This document shows positions 5,464 to 12,654 of a stretch of 17,534 nt of DNA, piece by piece. Each line of letters opens with the position of its first letter. Positions within the stretch are counted from its first letter, which is position 1. The notes beneath the pieces are model-generated. The model saw only the letters and a program-made list of their open reading frames with translations. It had not been told where the DNA came from and did not search any database. The stretch comes from an uncultured Oscillospiraceae bacterium (GTDB lineage: Bacteria; Bacillota; Clostridia; Oscillospirales; Ruminococcaceae), in the NCBI GenBank assembly GCA_900539695.1, contig UQDG01000033.1, positions 1 to 17,534 of the forward strand, written 5' to 3'. The position numbers were made by a program, and so were the translations under genes.

Positions 5464-7389
5464 ATGAATTGGCAGCAAGCCTGCGAACTGCCTTACTATA
5501 ACGGCACCGACCTGGGTGCCAACTACACGCCTGCGGCTACCACCTTTAAGCTGTGGGCCCCCACGGCGGCGGCCGTCACGGTGGAGCTGTTTGCCACCGG
5601 CACCGACGCCGAGCCAAACGCCCACCACCTGGGTGCACATCATTTGCAATGGGAGCGGGACGGCGTGTGGAGCCTGACGCTTTCCGGCGACTGGAAAAAC
5701 ACCTACTACCTCTACCACCTGCAATTCCACGACGGCCGCACCGCCGATGCCGTTGACCCCTATGCCCGCACGGCCGGGGCCAACGGGCAGCGCGCCATGG
5801 TGCTGGACCTGGACGCCGCGGCCCCCGAGGGCTGGGCCGAGGACAAGCGCCCGGTCATCCCGCCCCACGCCCGCAGCGTGTGGGAGGTACACGTGGCGGA
5901 CTTTTCCGCCGACGAACACAGCGGTGTGCCTGCCGAATACCGCGGCAAATTCATGGGCTTCGTACCCGGGGACACCACGCTGGACGGCGACGGCGTGCAC
6001 CCCACCTGCCTGAACTACCTGAAAGATCTGGGCGTCAGCCACGTGCAGCTGCAGCCCATTTTCGACTACGAGACCGTGGACGAATCCCGCCCCGACGGCG
6101 GCTACAACTGGGGCTACGACCCCCAAAACTACAATGTGCCCGAGGGCAGCTTTGCCACCGACCCGTTCCACGGCGAGGTGCGCGTGCGGGAGTGCCGCGC
6201 CATGGTGGCCGCGCTGCACCGCGCCGGGCTGGGCGTGGTGATGGACGTGGTGTACAACCACACCTACCACAGCGACAGCAACCTGGAGCGCACCGTGCCC
6301 GGCTACTGGAACCGCCGCTGGCCCAACGACCAGATGACCAACGGTTCCGGCTGCGGCTGCGACCTGGCCAGCGAGCGGCCCATGGTGCGGAAATACATCG
6401 TGGATTCGATACTTTATTGGGCGCAGACCTACCACATCGACGGCTTCCGCTTTGATCTGATGGCGCTGGAAGACGCCGACACGATGAACGCCATCCGCGC
6501 CGCGCTGGACGCTTTGCCCGGCGGGCAGGACATCTTGCTTTACGGCGAGCCGTGGCAGGGCGGCAGTACCAACTTTGAGGGCGGTGCCCGCCCGGCGGAC
6601 AAGCGCGCCCTGGACGTGCTGAGCGACCGCATCGGCTTTTTCTGCGATGACACGCGGGATTCCATCAAGGGCAACGTCTTTGACGCGGGCAACGCCGGCT
6701 ACGTGAACGGCGCACTCCAGCACGGTTACGAGGTGCTGCACAGCATCGGCGCGTGGCGCGGCGGCCAGCACGGCTACTGGCCCCGCCAGGCCGGGCAGGT
6801 GGTGCAGTACATCTCCGCCCACGACAACCTGACCCTGTGGGACAAGCTGGCGGCGGTGGGCCGCCGCGGGGACTACGACGCCCCCGATGCCGAGCTGCTG
6901 GCGCAGAACCGTCTGGCGGCGGGCATCTACCTGACCTGCCAGGGCCTGCCCTTTATGCAGGCGGGCGAGGAGTGGGGCCGCACCAAGCACGGCGACCACA
7001 ACAGCTACAAAGGCCCGCTGGAGACCAACAAGCTGGACTGGACGCGGGCGCACCGCCCGGAATTTGCCGCATTAACGGCATTTTATCGCGGTATGCTGGC
7101 CATCCGCCGCACCTGCGCCCGTATTGCCGGGGCCTACGGCGAGCCGCAGCCCTTTGTGCTGGCACTGCAGGGGTGGCTCATCGGGTTCATCCCCGAAAGC
7201 CCCGACCCCAAGGATGTGGTGGTCGTCTACTACAACCCCGAGCGCACCCACCAGTGGGTCAGCCTGCCCATCGGCAGCTGGCGCAAGCTGGCCGACGGCG
7301 TGCACGCCGGTACGAACCCCTTTGGCCCGATCTATCGCGATGCCATGGAGCTGCCGCCGGTGAGCGTGACGGTGCTGAGGCTGGAATAA
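5464..7389 (+). CDS. pulA: Type I pullulanase (GH13 debranching enzyme)
   Basis: Hydrolyses alpha-1,6 branch points of glycogen, limit dextrin or pullulan. The 641-residue protein begins with a CBM48-like domain (FKLWAPTAAAVTVELFATGT), then carries the type I pullulanase signature YNWGYDP at 214-220. The GH13 barrel motifs are present: DVVYNHTY, DGFRFDLMAL with nucleophile Asp331, YGEPW with acid/base Glu362, and SAHDNLTLWDK with Asp454. No signal peptide is present, so it works in the cytoplasm, fitting glycogen turnover with the nearby phosphorylase rather than dietary pullulan uptake. I chose the ATG at 5464 because AAGGAG lies 9 nt upstream; the open frame runs further back only through promoter and hairpin sequence. 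A cre-like operator upstream suggests carbon catabolite control. Distinguishing it from glgX-type enzymes rests on YNWGYDP and is fairly secure. Confidence 0.95.
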   Translation: MNWQQACELPYYNGTDLGANYTPAATTFKLWAPTAAAVTVELFATGTDAEPNAHHLGAHHLQWERDGVWSLTLSGDWKNTYYLYHLQFHDGRTADAVDPYARTAGANGQRAMVLDLDAAAPEGWAEDKRPVIPPHARSVWEVHVADFSADEHSGVPAEYRGKFMGFVPGDTTLDGDGVHPTCLNYLKDLGVSHVQLQPIFDYETVDESRPDGGYNWGYDPQNYNVPEGSFATDPFHGEVRVRECRAMVAALHRAGLGVVMDVVYNHTYHSDSNLERTVPGYWNRRWPNDQMTNGSGCGCDLASERPMVRKYIVDSILYWAQTYHIDGFRFDLMALEDADTMNAIRAALDALPGGQDILLYGEPWQGGSTNFEGGARPADKRALDVLSDRIGFFCDDTRDSIKGNVFDAGNAGYVNGALQHGYEVLHSIGAWRGGQHGYWPRQAGQVVQYISAHDNLTLWDKLAAVGRRGDYDAPDAELLAQNRLAAGIYLTCQGLPFMQAGEEWGRTKHGDHNSYKGPLETNKLDWTRAHRPEFAALTAFYRGMLAIRRTCARIAGAYGEPQPFVLALQGWLIGFIPESPDPKDVVVVYYNPERTHQWVSLPIGSWRKLADGVHAGTNPFGPIYRDAMELPPVSVTVLRLE

Positions 7390-7410
7390 TAAAAATAGCA
7401 GCAAATAAAG

Positions 7411-7428
7411 GCTCCCCTTGAGGGGAGC
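7411..7428 (-). terminator. Terminator for the ANTAR/glutamine synthetase transcript
   Basis: Read on the minus strand, GCTCCCCT/AGGGGAGC forms an 8-bp stem with a 2-4 nt loop followed by CTTTATTT (plus 7403-7410). It is supplied by the left arm of the repeat element and lies about 130 nt past the ANTAR stop codon. Confidence 0.55.
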
Positions 7429-7525
7429 TCCCGCGCCAGCGGGTGAGGGGTGGCTACTTTGGCTAACGCTGTGTGGATGCAATTACTCCGCACAAGGGCC
7501 ACCCCTCAGTCACCTATCGGTGACA

Positions 7526-7550
7526 GCTCCCCTCCAGGGGAGCCTTTTTA
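7526..7550 (+). terminator. Terminator for pullulanase
   Basis: GCTCCCCT (7526-7533) and AGGGGAGC (7536-7543) form an 8-bp stem followed by CTTTTTATTT. It is the right arm of the repeat element, so the mobile repeat appears to provide transcription termination to both neighbours. Confidence 0.65.
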
Positions 7551-7557
7551 TTTGAAA

Positions 7558-8130
7558 TTATTCCTCGTCGTCCTCTTCCAAAATTTCCTGGGCGATCTCG
7601 CCGCGGGGGCGGCGGGTATCCATGGCCATTTTTTCGATCAGACGATGGGCCTCGGTCTCGGTGTAGTGCTTTTTCTCAATCAGGTAGCACTTGGCACGGT
7701 CCACCAGGCGCAGCTGCGCGATCTTATCCAGCAGCTTAGCGTTTTCGGCCCGCAGCACAGCCAGGCGCTTGTAGTTGCTGGCGGCCAGCTGCACGGCTTG
7801 CCGGAACTGCGCCCCGGTGAACGGTTTGCCCAGCACCAGCACGCCGAACCCCTGCAATTTGTCGGCGATCTGGTCGGCGGTGGCGGTCTTGGTCAGCAGG
7901 AGGACGCCCGCGTCGGTCTTGGTCACGGCATCGGTGCCCAGCTCGTGGCCGAACTCATCCGGCAATGGCGTGTTGATGACGATGACCTCAAAGTCCTTGG
8001 CGTCCATCTGGCGGCGCGCCTCGCCGCCGCTGGCAGCCATCGCGGGGCGGGTGTAGCCCAAATCAGCCATGTGCCGGGCCAGGTATTCGTTAGCATTGTT
8101 GCCCGCTGATACGATCAGCGCTCGTGGCAT
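7558..8130 (-). CDS. ANTAR-domain RNA-binding regulator with pseudo-receiver
   Basis: A 190-residue antiterminator-type regulator. The last about 60 residues are a clear ANTAR domain (LVDRAKCYLIEKKHYTETEAHRLIEKMAMDTRRPRGEIAQ), preceded by a short coiled coil. The N-terminal 105 residues have the layout of a response-regulator receiver, keeping Thr80 and Lys102 (LGKPF), but the phospho-acceptor position is Asn53 (INTPLP) and the usual acidic pair near residue 10 is SAGNN. It therefore probably cannot be phosphorylated. ANTAR proteins bind tandem RNA hairpins and prevent premature termination, in clostridia often at nitrogen genes. Here the gene lies 30 nt downstream of glnA, with AAGGGGG as ribosome site, so it is probably co-transcribed and would regulate its own operon. 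No cognate sensor kinase gene is visible. Confidence 0.9.
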   Translation of the reverse strand: MPRALIVSAGNNANEYLARHMADLGYTRPAMAASGGEARRQMDAKDFEVIVINTPLPDEFGHELGTDAVTKTDAGVLLLTKTATADQIADKLQGFGVLVLGKPFTGAQFRQAVQLAASNYKRLAVLRAENAKLLDKIAQLRLVDRAKCYLIEKKHYTETEAHRLIEKMAMDTRRPRGEIAQEILEEDDEE

Positions 8131-8160
8131 GGGTACGCCCCCTTTCCGTGTAAATAGGTG

Positions 8161-9471
8161 TCAAATCACCAAAAATCCATGGGTGCGTTCCCAAACGGCG
8201 GGGTCGGGGGCGTTCTCGTAGTCGTGGCAAAGCTGGGTCTGGTACTCAAAATATTTGTTCTGCAGGGCCAGCGGCAGCTCGGCGGCGATAAAGTCGCTCT
8301 GGGCCGCCACGGTGATGGCCTCCCGCAAACTGTGGGGCAGGCTCTCCAAACCAACGGCTGCGCTGGGGTGGAACAGGTTGCGGTTCACCGGCTCCGGCAG
8401 GGGCAGTTTGTTCGCAATGCCGTCCAACCCAGCAGCCAAAATCAACCCTATAACGAGATAGGGGTTGCCGGCAGGGTCAGGCCCGCGCAGCTCTACACGG
8501 CACAGGTCGCCGCTGGCGCTGGGAAGGCGCACCAGCTGGCTGCGGTTCTGGCGGCTCCAGCTGACATACAGCGGCGCTTCGTTGGCGCCCAGCCGGGCGT
8601 AGGAATTGGGCACCGGATTGCAGAAAGCCGTCAGCTCCCGGGCGTGGGCCAGGATGCCCGCCACGAAATACCCGGCCTCGCTGTCGGGGGTCAGGTCGCC
8701 TTCAAACAGGTTTTTGCCGTCCCGGACAAGAGACATATTTACATGCAGGCCGTTGCCGCTCTGGTCGTGCAGGGGCTTGGGCATAAAGCTGGCATACAGG
8801 CCGTTGCGGGCGGCAATGGCTTTGACAGCACTTTTAAAAGTGTTTAAATTATCGGCGGATTTCAGCGCCGGGGCATAGCGGAAGCAGACCTCGTTCTGGC
8901 CCGGGCCGCTTTCGTGGTGGCTGTGCTCGGGCTGCAGGCCCATCTCCTCGATGGACAGGCAGATGTCGCGGCGCAGGTTCTCGCCCTTGTCCAGCGGCGG
9001 GATATCAAAATAGCCGCCGTGGTCCAGCGGAATATGCGTAGGATTGCCGTTTTCGTCCGTCTCGAACAGATAAAACTCACACTCGCAGCCCACGTTGACG
9101 GTCAGGCCCATGGCGCGGGCGCGCTTGACCACGCTTTGCAGGTAGCCGCGGCAGTTGCCCTCAAAGGGCTTGCCGTCGGGCAGGGTGATGTCGCAGTACA
9201 TGCGCATGACGCGGCCCTCGGCGGGGCGCCAGGGCAGCACGGTGGCGGTGTCCGGGTCGGGCCAGAGGATGAGGTCGCTCTCCTCGATGTTCATGAACCC
9301 GGCGATGGACGAGCCGTCGAAGCTGATGCCCTGCTCGAACGCGCGGGGCAGCTCGCTGGCAAACAGCGAGACGTTTTTCTGGTTGCCGAAGATGTCGCAG
9401 AACGTCAGCTTGACGAACTTGACGTCGTTATCCTCGACAAAATTGAGGATGTCTTGTGCGGTACGTTTCAT
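8161..9471 (-). CDS. glnA: Glutamine synthetase type I
   Basis: Condenses glutamate and ammonia to glutamine with ATP; central ammonia assimilation in the cytoplasm, active as a dodecamer in this family. The 436 residues match the GSI length. Visible motifs: the beta-grasp loop GISFDGSSIAGF (48-59), the metal/ammonia site HSHHESGPGQNEV, the ATP-site block KPLHDQSGNGLHVNMSL, the substrate loop [13 protein letters not shown], and RGPDPAGNPYL near the C-terminus. I chose the ATG at 9471 because AAGGAGGT lies 5-6 nt upstream; a longer open frame to 9558 runs through a structured repeat and is not coding. It is the second gene of a minus-strand cluster after glnN and before the ANTAR regulator. 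A three-way-junction repeat sits directly in front of its ribosome site, so expression may depend on RNA structure. Confidence 0.96.
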   Translation of the reverse strand: MKRTAQDILNFVEDNDVKFVKLTFCDIFGNQKNVSLFASELPRAFEQGISFDGSSIAGFMNIEESDLILWPDPDTATVLPWRPAEGRVMRMYCDITLPDGKPFEGNCRGYLQSVVKRARAMGLTVNVGCECEFYLFETDENGNPTHIPLDHGGYFDIPPLDKGENLRRDICLSIEEMGLQPEHSHHESGPGQNEVCFRYAPALKSADNLNTFKSAVKAIAARNGLYASFMPKPLHDQSGNGLHVNMSLVRDGKNLFEGDLTPDSEAGYFVAGILAHARELTAFCNPVPNSYARLGANEAPLYVSWSRQNRSQLVRLPSASGDLCRVELRGPDPAGNPYLVIGLILAAGLDGIANKLPLPEPVNRNLFHPSAAVGLESLPHSLREAITVAAQSDFIAAELPLALQNKYFEYQTQLCHDYENAPDPAVWERTHGFLVI

Positions 9472-9491
9472 GGGGGACCTCCTTGGATAAA

Positions 9492-9556
9492 GGCTCCCCT
9501 TCTGGCACTTTGTGCCACCTCCCCCGTATCGGGGGAGTCTGTCCTCAAGGGGAGCC
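9492..9556. repeat. Structured repeat forming a three-way junction, before glnA
   Basis: The outer stem is GGCTCCCCTT (9492-9501) with AAGGGGAGCC (9547-9556). Inside are two separate hairpins, TGGCAC-TTT-GTGCCA (9503-9517) and CTCCCCCG-TAT-CGGGGGAG (9519-9537). The outer stem matches that of the larger element at 7403-7553, so they are one family. On the glnA strand the structure ends only about 6 nt before the AAGGAGG ribosome site. Confidence 0.7.
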
Positions 9557-9573
9557 AATTAGAGGCGGACATA

Positions 9574-9610
9574 CTCGAAAGGCCCACCGGGTTGGGGCGG
9601 GCCTTTCGAG
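9574..9610. repeat. 12-15 bp hairpin in the glnN-glnA gap
   Basis: CTCGAAAGGCCC (9574-9585) pairs perfectly with GGGCCTTTCGAG (9599-9610). On the minus strand three more pairs form with one G-U, leaving a 7-nt loop (CCAACCC); on the plus strand this extension has an A-C mismatch. The structure is therefore better as minus-strand RNA, in line with glnN transcription. No U-tract follows, so it is not a standard terminator. Confidence 0.55.
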
Positions 9611-9653
9611 CTGGTGTAAGAAATAGGAAAAGGAGAATGGCGGGATTAAGGAA

Positions 9654-9700
9654 TCCTCTGCTTCGCCGCAAACCCGCGTTCGCGGGCCGACAGCAGAGGA
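9654..9700. repeat. Two-tier hairpin in the glnN-glnA gap
   Basis: The outer stem TCCTCTGCT (9654-9662) pairs with AGCAGAGGA (9692-9700). Nested inside is CCCGCG-TT-CGCGGG (9673-9686). The unpaired flanks between the tiers are about 10 and 5 nt. No U-tract. It may be a processing site, an RNA stabiliser or another small repeat element. Confidence 0.5.
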
Positions 9701-9726
9701 AGCGGCCTTCGCTCTTCGCTCCGGCC

Positions 9727-9766
9727 TGTTGTTTTATACCGAGGTATTACTCGGTATAAAACAACA
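9727..9766. repeat. 17-bp perfect hairpin whose loop holds the glnN stop codon
   Basis: TGTTGTTTTATACCGAG (9727-9743) and CTCGGTATAAAACAACA (9750-9766) pair without mismatch. The 6-nt loop (9744-9749) contains the TAA of glnN, read on the minus strand. The right arm encodes the last glnN residues (MLFYTE). It has no T-tract on the glnN side. Confidence 0.75.
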
Positions 9767-11837
9767 TACGAGAGTAGCACGGCAGCGGCCAGAAGTCCTC
9801 GTCGACCAGTTCTTCGGCCTGGTCGGCGGCGGCGCGCAGGCGGTCCATGGCGGGGATGACCTCGTCATGGAAGGCGTGGGCCTTGGCGGCTTCGTTGTCC
9901 ATGTCGCTGACCTTGTCGGTCACGGCCTTCAGGTCGTCGGCGGCATCGGACATCTCATCGGTGTATTTGCTAAGCGCGACCAGCACCTTGCTCTCGGCCT
10001 TGGTGGAGATGCCCTCCACAGCGGCGGCCTTGGCGGCGGCAGAGCTGGCCAGCTCGCCCATGTAGGCGGAAGCGGCGGGGATCAGCTGCTTGTTGGCGAT
10101 CTTCAGCATGGTGCGGGCCTCGATGTTGAGGATCTTGGAGTAGTGCTCCATCTCAACCTCGTAGCGGCTGAGCATCTCGGTCTTGGTCAGGACGCCGAAT
10201 TCTTCCATCAGTTCGATGTTCTTCTCGTCCTTCAGGGCGATCATGGCGTCCGGGGTGCACTTGCGGTTGGGCAGGCCGCGGCGCTCGGCCTCGGCTTCCC
10301 AGGCTTCGCTGTAGCCGTTGCCGTTGAAGATCACACGGCGGTGGGCGTTCAGCGTCTTCTTGACCCAGGCGGCGGCTGCGCACTCAAAGTCGGCAGCGCC
10401 GGAAGTCTCGGCCACGAACTCCTTCAGCATCTTGGCAACGGCGGTGTTCAGGATGGTGTTGGCGTCGGACAGGTTCTCGGCCGAGCCGGGCATACGGAAC
10501 TCAAACTTGTTGCCGGTGAAGGCGAAGGGGGAGGTACGGTTGCGGTCGGTGGTGTCCTTGCTGAACTTGGGCAGGACGTCGACGCCCAGGTCCATCTTCA
10601 TCTTGACGGGACCGGCGTAGGGAGAATCGGTGCAGACGGCGTCGATGACAGCCTCCAGCTCCTCGCCCACGAAGATGGAAATAATGGCCGGGGGTGCCTC
10701 GTTGGCGCCCAGGCGGTGGTCGTTGCCCGGGGTGGCGACGGAGGTGCGCAGCAGGTCAGCGTACTCGTCAACCGCCTTGATAACGGCGGACAGGAACACC
10801 ATGAACTGCAGGTTTTCCATCGGGGTATCGCCGGGATCCAGCAGGTTCTCGCTCTTGGTGCCGATGGACCAGTTGTTGTGCTTGCCGCTGCCGTTCACGC
10901 CCTCAAAAGGCTTCTCGTGCTGCAGGCAGACCAGGCCGTGCTTGCTGGCGATCTTCTTCATCATCTCCATCGTCAGCAGGTTGTGGTCGATGGCGACATT
11001 GGTGGTGTCGTAGATGGGGGCCAGCTCATGCTGGCAGGGGGCGACCTCGTTGTGCTTGGTCTTGGCGGGCACGCCCAGCTTCCACAGCTCCTGGTCCAGG
11101 TCCTTCATGAACTCGGAAACGATGGGGCGGATGGTGCCGAAGTAGTGCTCCTCCAGCTCCTGGCCCTTGGACGGGGCAGAGCCGAACAGCGTGCGGCCGG
11201 TCAGCACCAGGTCAAGGCGCTTGTCGTAGTCCTCTTTCTTGATGAGGAAGTACTCCTGCTCGGGGCCGACGGTGGTAGCCACGCGGGGCACGTCCTTGCC
11301 GAACAGATGCAGCACCTGGCAGGCCTGGTCGGAGATGGCCTGCATCGAGCGCAGCAGCGGGGTCTTCTTGTCCAGTGCCTCGCCGGTGTAGGAGCAGAAC
11401 GCGGTGGGGATGCACAGCGTGTCGTCCTTTACGAAAGCGTAGCTGGTGGGGTCCCAGGCGGTGTAGCCGCGGGCCTCAGCGGTGGCGCGCAGGCCGCCGG
11501 AGGGGAAGGAGGAAGCATCCGGCTCGCCCTTGATGAGCTCCTTACCGGAGAACTCCATGATGGCGGTGCCATCCGGCTGGGGGCTGACAAAGCCGTCGTG
11601 CTTCTCACTGGTGATGCCGGTCAACGGCTGGAACCAGTGGGTGTAATGGGTGGCGCCCTGCTCGATCGCCCAGCGCTTCATCACGCTGGCCACGACGTTG
11701 GCGACCTCCAGGTCGAGGGGCTGGCCCTTCTCGATCGTCGCCTTCAGGCTTTTGTAGGTAGAGCTGGGCAGACGCTCACGCATCTCATGCTCGTTGAAAA
11801 CTTTGCTGCCGTAAAGTTCCATAACGGTTGCTGCCAT
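9747..11837 (-). CDS. glnN: Glutamine synthetase type III
   Basis: Also makes glutamine from glutamate, ammonia and ATP, but belongs to the large GSIII family known from Bacteroides, cyanobacteria and clostridia. The 696 residues are the expected length. Motifs: the GSIII N-terminal block ([18 protein letters not shown]), GPEQEYF (191-197), [11 protein letters not shown] (261-271), [10 protein letters not shown] (315-324), and the typical end [11 protein letters not shown]. The start ATG at 11837 follows AAAGGAGT by 8 nt. It is the first gene of the glnN-glnA-ANTAR cluster and has a good promoter and a leader hairpin. Carrying two GS types side by side suggests they are used under different nitrogen or metal conditions, or that one is a regulated reserve; that is inference. 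Confidence 0.97.
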   Translation of the reverse strand: MAATVMELYGSKVFNEHEMRERLPSSTYKSLKATIEKGQPLDLEVANVVASVMKRWAIEQGATHYTHWFQPLTGITSEKHDGFVSPQPDGTAIMEFSGKELIKGEPDASSFPSGGLRATAEARGYTAWDPTSYAFVKDDTLCIPTAFCSYTGEALDKKTPLLRSMQAISDQACQVLHLFGKDVPRVATTVGPEQEYFLIKKEDYDKRLDLVLTGRTLFGSAPSKGQELEEHYFGTIRPIVSEFMKDLDQELWKLGVPAKTKHNEVAPCQHELAPIYDTTNVAIDHNLLTMEMMKKIASKHGLVCLQHEKPFEGVNGSGKHNNWSIGTKSENLLDPGDTPMENLQFMVFLSAVIKAVDEYADLLRTSVATPGNDHRLGANEAPPAIISIFVGEELEAVIDAVCTDSPYAGPVKMKMDLGVDVLPKFSKDTTDRNRTSPFAFTGNKFEFRMPGSAENLSDANTILNTAVAKMLKEFVAETSGAADFECAAAAWVKKTLNAHRRVIFNGNGYSEAWEAEAERRGLPNRKCTPDAMIALKDEKNIELMEEFGVLTKTEMLSRYEVEMEHYSKILNIEARTMLKIANKQLIPAASAYMGELASSAAAKAAAVEGISTKAESKVLVALSKYTDEMSDAADDLKAVTDKVSDMDNEAAKAHAFHDEVIPAMDRLRAAADQAEELVDEDFWPLPCYSRMLFYTE

Positions 11838-11868
11838 ACTTCTTACTCCTTTATGTACCTAATTACAG

Positions 11869-11905
11869 AAAAAGGACGCTGCGAAAACACATTCGCAGCG
11901 CCCTT
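11869..11905 (-). terminator. Leader terminator-like hairpin of glnN (attenuator candidate)
   Basis: On the minus strand AAGGGCGCTGCGAA and TTCGCAGCGTCCTT form a 14-bp stem with one G-U pair and a six-nt loop UGUGUU. A run of five T follows (plus 11869-11873), with the inner T residues shared by the stem. It begins about 8 nt from the predicted transcript start and ends about 30 nt before the glnN ATG, the right place for a leader terminator that an antiterminator could overcome. The loop has G at position 4, as ANTAR-target hexaloops do, but not A at position 1, and I found no second hairpin. Confidence 0.6.
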
Positions 11906-11919
11906 GCTGTTATGCCTTT

Positions 11920-11957
11920 ATTATACGTTGTGCATCGCTAAATTGCAACTGGCGATG
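11920..11957 (-). promoter_or_regulatory. glnN promoter with dyad over the -35 element
   Basis: On the minus strand, TTGCAA (plus 11943-11948) and a perfect TATAAT (plus 11920-11925) are separated by 17 nt. CATCGC (11933-11938) and GCGATG (11952-11957) flank the -35 almost symmetrically, so the sequence centred on TTGCAA is an operator-like dyad. The start is predicted near 11913. A protein bound here would block the polymerase. Confidence 0.75.
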
Positions 11958-12026
11958 TGACGAAAACAGGAACGACTTTAAGTGGAAAACTGGATGTTTT
12001 GTGAACTGTGCGCGGGGGACGAATTG

Positions 12027-12055
12027 TGGTATACTCTTACTATAATAAGGAGGGG
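12027..12055 (+). promoter_or_regulatory. Probable extended -10 promoter and ribosome site of the CYTH gene
   Basis: TGG-TATACT (12027-12035) is a good extended -10; no clear -35 precedes it. A TATAAT lies at 12041-12046 but lacks a -35 at the right distance. The strong ribosome site AAGGAGGGG (12047-12055) follows at once, so the leader would be very short. Confidence 0.4.
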
Positions 12056-12060
12056 TCCCC

Positions 12061-12558
12061 ATGGAAATCGAACGCAAATGGATGGTCACAAACTGGCCGG
12101 ATGAGAAAAGCTTCCCGCTGACCGAGACTTATCAGATGGACCAGGGCTATATCAGCGTGCGCCCCACGGTGCGCATCCGCCGCGAGGCATTGCAGGGCGG
12201 CCGCACCGCGCTGGTGCTTTGCTTTAAGGGGGCGGGCACTTTAAGCCGCGAGGAAATTGAAACCGAAATCGATGCAGACCTGTTCGCCAGACTGGAGCAC
12301 CTCATCGGCAAGCCCCTTATTAAAAAGGAACGCCGCAGCTATCGGCTGCCCGACGGCCTGACCCTGGAAGTCAACTGCGTGGACAAGGGCCTGCCCACGG
12401 CGTTCTGGTATGCCGAGGTGGAGTACAAGACCGAGGCCCAGGCCCTCGCCTGGGACCCCGCCGCCGTCGGCCTGGGGGACTACCTCAGCGACGAGTGCAC
12501 TGGCAAGCCCGGCAGCAGCATGGGCGACTACTGGCAGCAGACCCGGCTGGGCGGCTGA
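12061..12558 (+). CDS. CYTH-domain protein (triphosphate-tunnel family)
   Basis: A 165-residue single-domain protein. It opens with the diagnostic ExExK motif (EIERK, residues 2-6), and later shows the tunnel strands: VRIRREALQGG, ALVLCFKGAG, REEIETEI, KKERRSYRL, TLEVNCVDKGLP and YAEVEYKTEAQA. Charged residues alternate as in triphosphate-tunnel enzymes. Family members hydrolyse inorganic triphosphate or thiamine triphosphate, or cyclise ATP; in Firmicutes most single-domain forms are thought to be tripolyphosphatases, but the substrate cannot be assigned here. The start is fixed by AAGGAGGGG 5 nt upstream. It is divergent from glnN across a 223-nt gap and followed after 96 nt by a separately promoted lipoprotein gene, so it may be a single-gene unit. 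Confidence 0.88.
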   Translation: MEIERKWMVTNWPDEKSFPLTETYQMDQGYISVRPTVRIRREALQGGRTALVLCFKGAGTLSREEIETEIDADLFARLEHLIGKPLIKKERRSYRLPDGLTLEVNCVDKGLPTAFWYAEVEYKTEAQALAWDPAAVGLGDYLSDECTGKPGSSMGDYWQQTRLGG

Positions 12559-12589
12559 ACCTTATATTTGTAAAATCTTGCCGCCCGGC

Positions 12590-12618
12590 TTTACAAACGG
12601 TAACAAAACGGATACAAT
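12590..12618 (+). promoter_or_regulatory. Promoter of the first DUF3048 lipoprotein gene
   Basis: TTTACA (12590-12595) and TACAAT (12613-12618) are separated by 17 nt. Start near 12625, ribosome site AAGGGGA at 12641-12647, ATG at 12655. Confidence 0.7.
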
Positions 12619-12654
12619 AATAAGTAACTAAAAAACCGAAAAGGGGAACTGTGA

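Larger units (their letters stand above)
7403..7553. mobile_element. Structured palindromic repeat (MITE/REP-like), also a bidirectional terminator
   Basis: The two ends are long imperfect inverted repeats of about 50 bp, each starting AAATAAAGGCTCCCCT or its A-rich variant and ending GAGGGGTGGC. Each arm also folds on itself: GCTCCCCT/AGGGGAGC, then a second hairpin that is CCCGC/GCGGG in the left arm (7430-7442) but GTCACC/GGTGAC in the right (7509-7524), so pairing is kept although sequence differs. It lies exactly between convergent pulA and the ANTAR gene. It has no coding capacity. A smaller relative sits at 9492-9556. Confidence 0.7.

Noticed and set aside
5293..7053. A 586-codon minus-strand frame opposite pullulanase
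   Set aside because: Low-complexity shadow that runs into the 29-bp hairpin; the plus strand has the complete GH13 motifs.
11886..11891. The leader hexaloop as a standard ANTAR target
   Set aside because: The loop is UGUGUU: G4 fits but A1 does not, and no partner hairpin lies between the predicted start and this stem. Kept only as an open possibility.
9729..11960. A 743-codon open frame on the plus strand opposite glnN
   Set aside because: Same low-complexity composition, no ribosome site, fully antisense to a well-supported type III glutamine synthetase.
12041..12046. TATAAT as the -10 of the CYTH gene
   Set aside because: No -35 at 16-18 nt and the start would fall inside the ribosome site; the extended -10 at 12027-12035 fits better.
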